From assembly GCA_052061695.1 (NCBI GenBank), contig JBPZEY010000004.1: DNA of 64,000 nt. One strand, 5' to 3'. A program made the translations under genes and the position numbers. This document shows, in pieces, positions 59,079 to 64,000 of this stretch. The notes beneath the pieces are model-generated. The model was given only the letters and a program-made list of their open reading frames with translations. It was not told the DNA's origin and searched no databases. Numbering within the stretch: the stretch's first letter is position 1; the number at the start of each line of letters is the position of its first letter. Source of the stretch: Alkalicoccus luteus. Its GTDB lineage: Bacteria; Bacillota; Bacilli; Bacillales; Salisediminibacteriaceae.

Positions 59079-59264
59079 TCACGTGCCTCGCATGTATTTG
59101 TCCATTCGTTTGTCATCCTTATTTTCCTTTACGACAAGGATCGCGTGAATCATGCCTGGTATATAGAAAAACAGGGTTAATACGAGGTTAATCAGTGCCT
59201 GAATCGGTTTCCCTGCTAGAAGGACCGCTACAGGCGGCAGTAAAATGGCAAGCAGCCACATCAT
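59079..59264 (-). CDS. Pmp3/YqaE family small membrane protein
   Basis: Two-helix proteolipid of 61 residues (UPF0057). The pattern LLAILLPPVAVLLAGKP...LINLVLTLFFYIPGMIHAILVV is that of Pmp3/YqaE proteins, linked to salt tolerance and membrane potential in yeast and plants. The charged tail KENKDDKRMDKYMRGT is cytoplasmic. AAAGGA precedes the ATG. Role in bacteria not established; the salt context fits. Confidence 0.92.
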   Translation of the reverse strand: MMWLLAILLPPVAVLLAGKPIQALINLVLTLFFYIPGMIHAILVVKENKDDKRMDKYMRGT

Positions 59265-59298
59265 AAGACGTCATCCTTTCTGATTTCAATATCCCGGA

Positions 59299-59535
59299 CT
59301 ACTTATCTTCCCCGGGAAGTCTGCCTCGTAAACGGTTGCGGGGATGTTGCCGTTGCGGAAGGTCGTCGGCCGTGATGCCCACTTTGGCACGGAAAACAGA
59401 TTCTTTCTTCAAGACCGGCCGTCCCTTTCCGATACCGACCTGCTTTTCCTCAGAACGAATGACGGTTGAGTGGTCCTGGGTTTTTAAGTCGGATACGAGC
59501 TGCTTCATATCACGGAATAAGTCGCGCTTCCTCAC
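59299..59535 (-). CDS. Small basic protein, function unknown
   Basis: Short gene of 78 residues, start GTG with the strong ribosome site AAAGGAGGGG four to five bases before it, which argues that it is real. The protein is rich in Lys/Arg and has no membrane segment or motif I know. It lies upstream of the Pmp3 gene on the same strand, with 34 bases between, and may be co-transcribed. 59536-59835 upstream contain no gene or pattern I can name. Confidence 0.55.
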   Translation of the reverse strand: MRKRDLFRDMKQLVSDLKTQDHSTVIRSEEKQVGIGKGRPVLKKESVFRAKVGITADDLPQRQHPRNRLRGRLPGEDK

Positions 59536-59837
59536 TGTACCCCTCCTTTTTTACGAATCGTATTGTTGTTCTTTACCCGTTTTTGACTGGATTGAAGCAG
59601 TGGAACAGATGGTTCCGGCACTTTCAATGATGCAGGATACGTGGGTCATATGGGTGAACACTGCTGAGAACCACTCTTGCAAATGATTGCAGGAGATTGT
59701 TAATCTGAAAGCACGTTACGCAACGCTTGCGAAGACTCAAGTTGTTTTATTCGTTATAACAGCCTGTTACGTTCACGGCCGGTATCTTTCGGCGCTCAAA
59801 CCATCAGCCTCCTGCTTCCCCTTATGTCGTAATCAAA

Positions 59838-59868
59838 AAAAAAACGGAACCGGTCATCCCCGGTTCCG
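59838..59868 (-). terminator. Intrinsic terminator of the thuA-type operon
   Basis: CGGAACCGG/CCGGTTCCG with loop TCATCC, followed on the minus strand by ten T, 18 bases after the isomerase stop. Confidence 0.92.
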
Positions 59869-59885
59869 CTCTTATGTTCCTGTGC

Positions 59886-60854
59886 TTACGCCCACCACAT
59901 GTCCGCAGGCTTTTCACGAATGAGTACGCTGTTGACGTTATCAGCGGCGCGCTGAAAGCCTTCATCAATAGACATAATCGGATCTTCGTGCTCAATGCTG
60001 ACAACATAATCGTAGCCGTACGTACGCAACGCACTGATCATATCCGACCATTCCTGCATGCTGTGCCCGCATCCGACAGACCGGAACGACCAGGCGCGTG
60101 TCTGCACCTCGCTGTATGGCTGCATATCGGTCAGACCGTACATGTTTACGTTATCCTGATCAATGTACGTGTCTTTCGCATGGAAGTGATGGATCGCATC
60201 TGCTTTTCCAAGTATTTTGATCGCAGCTACCGGATCGATGCCCTGCCACCAGAGATGGCTCGGGTCGAGATTGGCGCCAATCGCAGGAGAAGTTGCTTCT
60301 CTCAGCTTCAGCATCGTGTGCGGCGAATGGACGAGAAAGCCTCCGTGCAGCTCGATGCCGATTTTAATACCGTGTTCTTCCGCGTAAGCGCCGAGTTCTT
60401 TCCAGCATGGGATCAGCTTTTCTTCCCACTGCCACTTCAAAATGTCGCCGTATTCAGCCGGCCAAGGGGCTACCGGCCAGTTTGGCAGCTTAGCTCCTTC
60501 GTGATCACCGGCAGTACCGGAAAAGCCGTTGACAACCGGCACGCCGACTAATGACGCCAGCTTAATGGTCTTTTTCATGACTTCTACTGATTCTTTTGCA
60601 AAGGCTTCATTAGGATCAATCGGGTTCCCGTGACAGCTGAATGCACTGATCATCAAGCCGCGGTCCTCCACCTTCTTCATGTACTCATTTCGCTTATCTT
60701 CGCTTTCCAGTAGGCCGTCCAGATCGCAGTGCGCGTTTCCCGGGTAACCGCCCGTGCCGATTTCCACTGCTTCCAATCCGGCAGCTTTGACATAATCGAG
60801 CATGTCCTCAAAAGACTTGTCTCCGAACAGAACCGTAAATACGCCAGATTTCAT
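59886..60854 (-). CDS. Sugar phosphate isomerase/epimerase (AP endonuclease 2 fold)
   Basis: TIM-barrel enzyme of 322 residues in the xylose isomerase-like group. Metal-binding residues are visible in IGIELHGGFLVH (Glu), GANLDPSHLWWQGID (Asp, His), HFHAKDTYID (His, Asp) and SIEHEDPIM (Glu). Likely isomerises or epimerises a sugar or inositol derivative produced by the two dehydrogenases upstream. Last gene of the operon; GAGGAGGAG precedes the ATG. Confidence 0.88.
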   Translation of the reverse strand: MKSGVFTVLFGDKSFEDMLDYVKAAGLEAVEIGTGGYPGNAHCDLDGLLESEDKRNEYMKKVEDRGLMISAFSCHGNPIDPNEAFAKESVEVMKKTIKLASLVGVPVVNGFSGTAGDHEGAKLPNWPVAPWPAEYGDILKWQWEEKLIPCWKELGAYAEEHGIKIGIELHGGFLVHSPHTMLKLREATSPAIGANLDPSHLWWQGIDPVAAIKILGKADAIHHFHAKDTYIDQDNVNMYGLTDMQPYSEVQTRAWSFRSVGCGHSMQEWSDMISALRTYGYDYVVSIEHEDPIMSIDEGFQRAADNVNSVLIREKPADMWWA

Positions 60855-60928
60855 GCAAATCTCCTCCTCGATTTAGACGAAAATCATGAAGCATTTCCGT
60901 CTTTCATTTCTATCAGCCTCATGACTGG

Positions 60929-61972
60929 TTAATCCTCCAGTGAGATGCTGCGTCCTTCCACGCTGCTTCTGTAAATCGCATCAACAATCTGCTGCACGTA
61001 AAGCGCGTCCTCCGGCTTAATGATCAGTGTTCCATCACCGCGGCAGGCATCAATAAAATTCTGCAGCTGAAACAGTCCCGGGTCCGCTTCTCCCGGCACC
61101 CAGTTCGGGGTACTGTCGAGCAGCATCCCGTGCTTCGCCTGGTTAACCTCGAGCGGGAACAGATCAACGCCTCCCGTATCACCGGATATCGATACATATT
61201 CTTTATCTTCTTTTACGTTTGCGGCCCATGATGTTTCAAACAGCATCGTTGCCCCGTTATCAAAACGGATATATGCCGTGACGTGATCATCGACTTCGAA
61301 TGTCGTATGATCAACACGCCCCCATTCGTTTATCTGGTCCGGCATCCGGCTCAGCTTATTGTACGTGTTCCCGCTGACTTCAACCGGCTTTGGACTGCCC
61401 AGCAGCCATAAGGATAAATCCAGGAAATGACAGCCAAAATCAATCAAGCTGCCTCCTCCCTGGAGCTCTTTATTGGTGAACACGCCCCAGCCGGGTACTT
61501 TTCGACGGCGCAGCGCCTGCACTCTTGCCACCATCGGCGCTCCGATTTCTCCAGCCTCGACGAGCTTTTTAGCAGCCTGGCTCTCTTTCATCGAGCGGTA
61601 GTGATAAGCAATCATCAGCTGTTTTCCGCTCCGTCTGGACGCTTCCAGCATGCTTGCGCCTTCCTCCGCTGTCATCGCCATCGGCTTCTCACACATGACG
61701 TGGACGCCCGCATCGAGGGCAGCAATCGCAGCTTCCGCGTGAAATTTATTGGGTGTACAAATAATGACAGCGTCTACTTTTGGCAGCACATCGCGAAAGT
61801 CATCCGTGACAAGCGGCTGGTGAAACGAGACCGCTGCCTGCCTGGCTGTTTCCAGGTTGATGTCACAGACGGCTGTTACTTCCACTTCATGCTTTAGCTC
61901 CAGCAGGACGGGGATATGACGGTGACGGGCAATTCCGCCGGCCCCGATTAATCCAATGCGTAAACGGTTCAT
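60929..61972 (-). CDS. Gfo/Idh/MocA family oxidoreductase
   Basis: NAD(P)-dependent sugar or inositol dehydrogenase of 347 residues. Rossmann loop GLIGAGGIARHRHIP at 7-21, the conserved Lys motif CEKPMA near 94 and the C-terminal domain GGGSLIDFGCHFLDLSLWLLG. Paired with another family member 11 bases upstream; the two differ enough to act on different steps. Substrate unknown. Confidence 0.9.
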   Translation of the reverse strand: MNRLRIGLIGAGGIARHRHIPVLLELKHEVEVTAVCDINLETARQAAVSFHQPLVTDDFRDVLPKVDAVIICTPNKFHAEAAIAALDAGVHVMCEKPMAMTAEEGASMLEASRRSGKQLMIAYHYRSMKESQAAKKLVEAGEIGAPMVARVQALRRRKVPGWGVFTNKELQGGGSLIDFGCHFLDLSLWLLGSPKPVEVSGNTYNKLSRMPDQINEWGRVDHTTFEVDDHVTAYIRFDNGATMLFETSWAANVKEDKEYVSISGDTGGVDLFPLEVNQAKHGMLLDSTPNWVPGEADPGLFQLQNFIDACRGDGTLIIKPEDALYVQQIVDAIYRSSVEGRSISLED

Positions 61973-61983
61973 GCGTATCCTCC

Positions 61984-63012
61984 TCAGCCCAAGTCCAGAT
62001 CGACGATTGTTTTTGATTCGTTTGCTTCCAGTGCGCCAAGAATAACTTCCAGCGATTTCTTCCCTTCTTCACCAGGAATGGCAGGTTCCTCATCTGCCTG
62101 GATTGAGCTGACAAACGAATCGATTACGCCGGAGTTTGTCTGACCGCCGCTCTCGTTCGTTTGAATGCCGCCCAGTTCGAACCTCGCTTTCTCACCGTCC
62201 ACATAATCAATCACCACGTTGTACTGCGGATCGTCTTCCAGCTTCATGATGCCCTTTTCAGCGTATATAACTGTCGCATTATCCTCTCCGGCTGTGTAGG
62301 ACCAGCTTGCAGCAAGCGTTCCGATGATTCCTGTTCCAGTCCGGAGAATGCATACTGCCGTATCGTCGACCGTGCTGTGGTCTTTGGCGCTCGTTTCGAT
62401 AAACGAGCCGACGCTCGTAAAGTCTTCGCCGAGAATAAACCGGAGCAGGTCTGTCTTGTGAACACCAAGGTCGCCCATGGCGCCAATAAACGCTTCATCC
62501 TTTTTAAAGAACCAGCTGTCTGCGCCATCAGCACTCCATCCTTCCGGTCCGCCGTGCCCAAACGCCGTTCGAAAGCTGTAGATTTTACCAAGCTCGCCGC
62601 GCGCGATCATGTCCCGTGCCCGCTGATGGGAAGGAACAAACCGCTGATTATGCGCAATCATCAGCCACTTGCGCGCATTTTTAGCTGCTTCAATCATGTC
62701 ATCTGCTTCCTTGCTGGATGTCGCCATCGGTTTTTCGCAAAGAACATGCACGCCTGCGTTCAACGCTGCAATCGAAACTGGTGCGTGCAGGTAGTTCGGA
62801 GTGCAGACGCTGACGATATCAATATCTTCGCGCTCCAGCATTTCCTGATAGTCTGTGTAAGCCATCGCATCGAACATACTGCCAAGCTCTTCGGCCCGCT
62901 CTTGATTGATATCGCATACCGCAGTAAGCGTCACCTCCGGGTTTGCCGCATATTCCGGCAGGTGCCGATATTTTGCAATACTTCCACATCCAATAACTGC
63001 TGCTTTTAACAT
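61984..63012 (-). CDS. Gfo/Idh/MocA family oxidoreductase
   Basis: Second dehydrogenase of 342 residues. Rossmann loop AVIGCGSIAKYRHLPEYA at 5-22, CEKPMATSSKEA near 93 and MGDLGVHKTDLLRFILG near 182. The ATG follows the stop of the ThuA-like gene directly. Operon position suggests oxidation of a sugar before isomerisation. Confidence 0.9.
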   Translation of the reverse strand: MLKAAVIGCGSIAKYRHLPEYAANPEVTLTAVCDINQERAEELGSMFDAMAYTDYQEMLEREDIDIVSVCTPNYLHAPVSIAALNAGVHVLCEKPMATSSKEADDMIEAAKNARKWLMIAHNQRFVPSHQRARDMIARGELGKIYSFRTAFGHGGPEGWSADGADSWFFKKDEAFIGAMGDLGVHKTDLLRFILGEDFTSVGSFIETSAKDHSTVDDTAVCILRTGTGIIGTLAASWSYTAGEDNATVIYAEKGIMKLEDDPQYNVVIDYVDGEKARFELGGIQTNESGGQTNSGVIDSFVSSIQADEEPAIPGEEGKKSLEVILGALEANESKTIVDLDLG

Positions 63013-63747
63013 TTATTCGTCCTCCTCTTTAGATGAGATTGGTTCAAGCGCTTCGGGATGATGGCCGTATACCGGCTTTTCACCGGCATGGCGTGCTGCC
63101 CACCCTGCTGCATTTTTGATGACCTGCTGCACATCCGGGTGATAGTACGTTGGATAGGTTTCGTGCCCCGGCCGGAAATAGACGATCTTTCCGCTTCCGC
63201 GCCGGAACGTGCAGAGACTGCGAAAGACTTCTCCGCCTTCAAACCAGCTGACCATCACCAGCTCATCAGGCACCGGAATGTCAAAATGCTCTCCGTACAT
63301 TTCTTCCTTTTCCAGTTCAATATGAGAGCCGATTCCTTTCGTCAGAGGATGCGTCGGATCGACGACCCAGATGCGTTCCTTCTCATCCGCCTCCCGCCAC
63401 TTTAAATCGCAGCCGGTCCCCATCAGGCGCTGAAACACCTTTGAGAAGTGTCCGGAATGCAGCACGACAAGGCCCATGCCGTTCCACACGCGCTCCTGCA
63501 CTTTCGCTGCTATTTCATCGCTTACTTCCTCATGGGCTTTATGTCCCCACCAGATCAGGACGTCGGTTTTATCAAGCACTTCATCTGTTAATCCGTGCTC
63601 AGGTTCATCAAGAACCGCCGTGCTGATCGACTCATACTCTTCCGCTAAAAAGCTGCGGATGGCTTCATGGATGCCATCCGGATAGATGTTCTGCACTTCC
63701 GGGTTTTCTTTTTCATGACGGTATTCGTTCCAAATTGTAATATGCAT
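63013..63747 (-). CDS. ThuA-like trehalose utilisation family protein
   Basis: Class I glutamine-amidotransferase-like fold, 244 residues. HITIWNEYRHEK at the start, DVLIWWGHKAHEEV near 85, GLVVLHSGHFSKVFQRLMGT near 122 and FRPGHETYPTYYHPDVQQVI near 197 are the ThuA pattern. ThuA of rhizobia takes part in trehalose or disaccharide catabolism with ThuB, a Gfo/Idh protein; two such genes follow here. The true substrate is unknown. AGGAGTGG precedes the ATG. Confidence 0.9.
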   Translation of the reverse strand: MHITIWNEYRHEKENPEVQNIYPDGIHEAIRSFLAEEYESISTAVLDEPEHGLTDEVLDKTDVLIWWGHKAHEEVSDEIAAKVQERVWNGMGLVVLHSGHFSKVFQRLMGTGCDLKWREADEKERIWVVDPTHPLTKGIGSHIELEKEEMYGEHFDIPVPDELVMVSWFEGGEVFRSLCTFRRGSGKIVYFRPGHETYPTYYHPDVQQVIKNAAGWAARHAGEKPVYGHHPEALEPISSKEEDE

Positions 63748-63763
63748 CGAACCACTCCTTTAG

Positions 63764-64000
63764 CTATTGTGACGCGCTTCCTATGTCAGGCGGCGCTGTG
63801 GATTCTCGGATGATCAAGCTGACATCCAGCACTTCAGGCTCCGGACTTCCGCCCTTCATCGCTTCAAGCAGCTTCCCGGCTGCTGCATCTCCTTTCAACT
63901 GAATCTGCTGCCGAATCGTCGTTAAAGAAGGAATGCTGTACCGGCTTGAATGAATGTCATCAAATCCAGCTACGGACAGATCATCCGGCACCCGGATTCC
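63764..64000 (-). CDS. LacI-family regulator, C-terminal part (cut by window edge)
   Basis: The last 79 or so residues of a LacI-type repressor: RVPDDLSVAGFDDIHSSRYS and PSLTTIRQQIQLKGDAAAGKLLE are characteristic of the effector domain end. The gene continues past position 64000. It lies 16 bases before the ThuA-like gene on the same strand and is probably the operon regulator. Confidence 0.88.
   Translation of the reverse strand, partial: GIRVPDDLSVAGFDDIHSSRYSIPSLTTIRQQIQLKGDAAAGKLLEAMKGGSPEPEVLDVSLIIRESTAPPDIGSASQ

Overview
The window comes from a Bacillales chromosome, most likely a salt-adapted, possibly alkaliphilic member of the Bacillaceae. The order rhomboid - acpS - mazEF - rsbR-S-T-U-V-W - sigB - rsbX - tex - sprT - tRNA cluster matches the Bacillus subtilis sigB region (there with alr and ydcC, absent here). 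The proteins are strongly acidic, the lipoproteins carry long Asp/Glu/Asn linkers, and two glycine betaine uptake systems are present. Genus and species cannot be read from the window.

Layout. Positions 1-1340 (minus strand): one strong promoter, ten tRNA genes, then the 5' end of a 16S rRNA gene. 1400-11640: sprT, tex, the complete sigma-B operon with its stressosome genes, mazEF, acpS and a divergent rhomboid protease. 12361-16559: a Fur-controlled ferric iron ABC importer. 16852-20456: arginase, proline dehydrogenase and a RocR-type sigma-54 activator with a -24/-12 promoter. 20429-25238: a BmrA-like exporter and sigX-rsiX with its autoregulatory promoter. 25489-35202: an osmoprotection block (GbsR-type regulator, opuA operon, a betaine/choline/carnitine transporter) with several small genes between. 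35935-43820: sucrose-type PTS with LacI repressor, a minimal chemoreceptor plus STAS protein, a cold shock protein, a HAD phosphatase and a SulP transporter with an in-frame amber codon near its start. 43836-50244: two UspA proteins, MarR-MATE, a 2-hydroxyacid dehydrogenase and a LOV-STAS photoreceptor. 50326-59032: galactose operon galK-galE-galT-ROK, divergent from the fructose operon fruR-fruK-fruA. 59079-64000: small genes and a ThuA/Gfo-Idh/isomerase carbohydrate operon headed by a LacI regulator cut by the window edge.

How it fits together. Stress sensing dominates. The stressosome proteins RsbR and RsbS, the switch kinase RsbT, the phosphatase RsbU and the RsbV/RsbW/SigB partner switch are all present, and sigma-B-like promoters precede rsbV and possibly the BCCT transporter and a UspA gene. 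A YtvA-like blue-light receptor elsewhere in the window probably feeds the same stressosome. Iron, salt and sugar uptake modules each carry a recognisable local operator.

The most unusual feature is a family of dispersed non-coding elements of about 0.5-0.6 kb (11698-12320, 22605-23126, 35245-35875, plus degraded copies near 22335, 44450, 45280 and 47420). They have imperfect inverted ends of about 22 bp (CAG..TGTTGATAAAGTCA), and the best copies are bracketed by a direct duplication of the neighbouring gene's whole intrinsic terminator hairpin (27 and 29 bp, identical within a copy and different between copies). The same element end always faces the terminated gene. I read these as MITE-like elements that target and duplicate transcription terminators. 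Similar GC-rich intergenic repeats are, to my recollection, common in Bacillaceae, but I do not know of a described terminator-duplicating mechanism.
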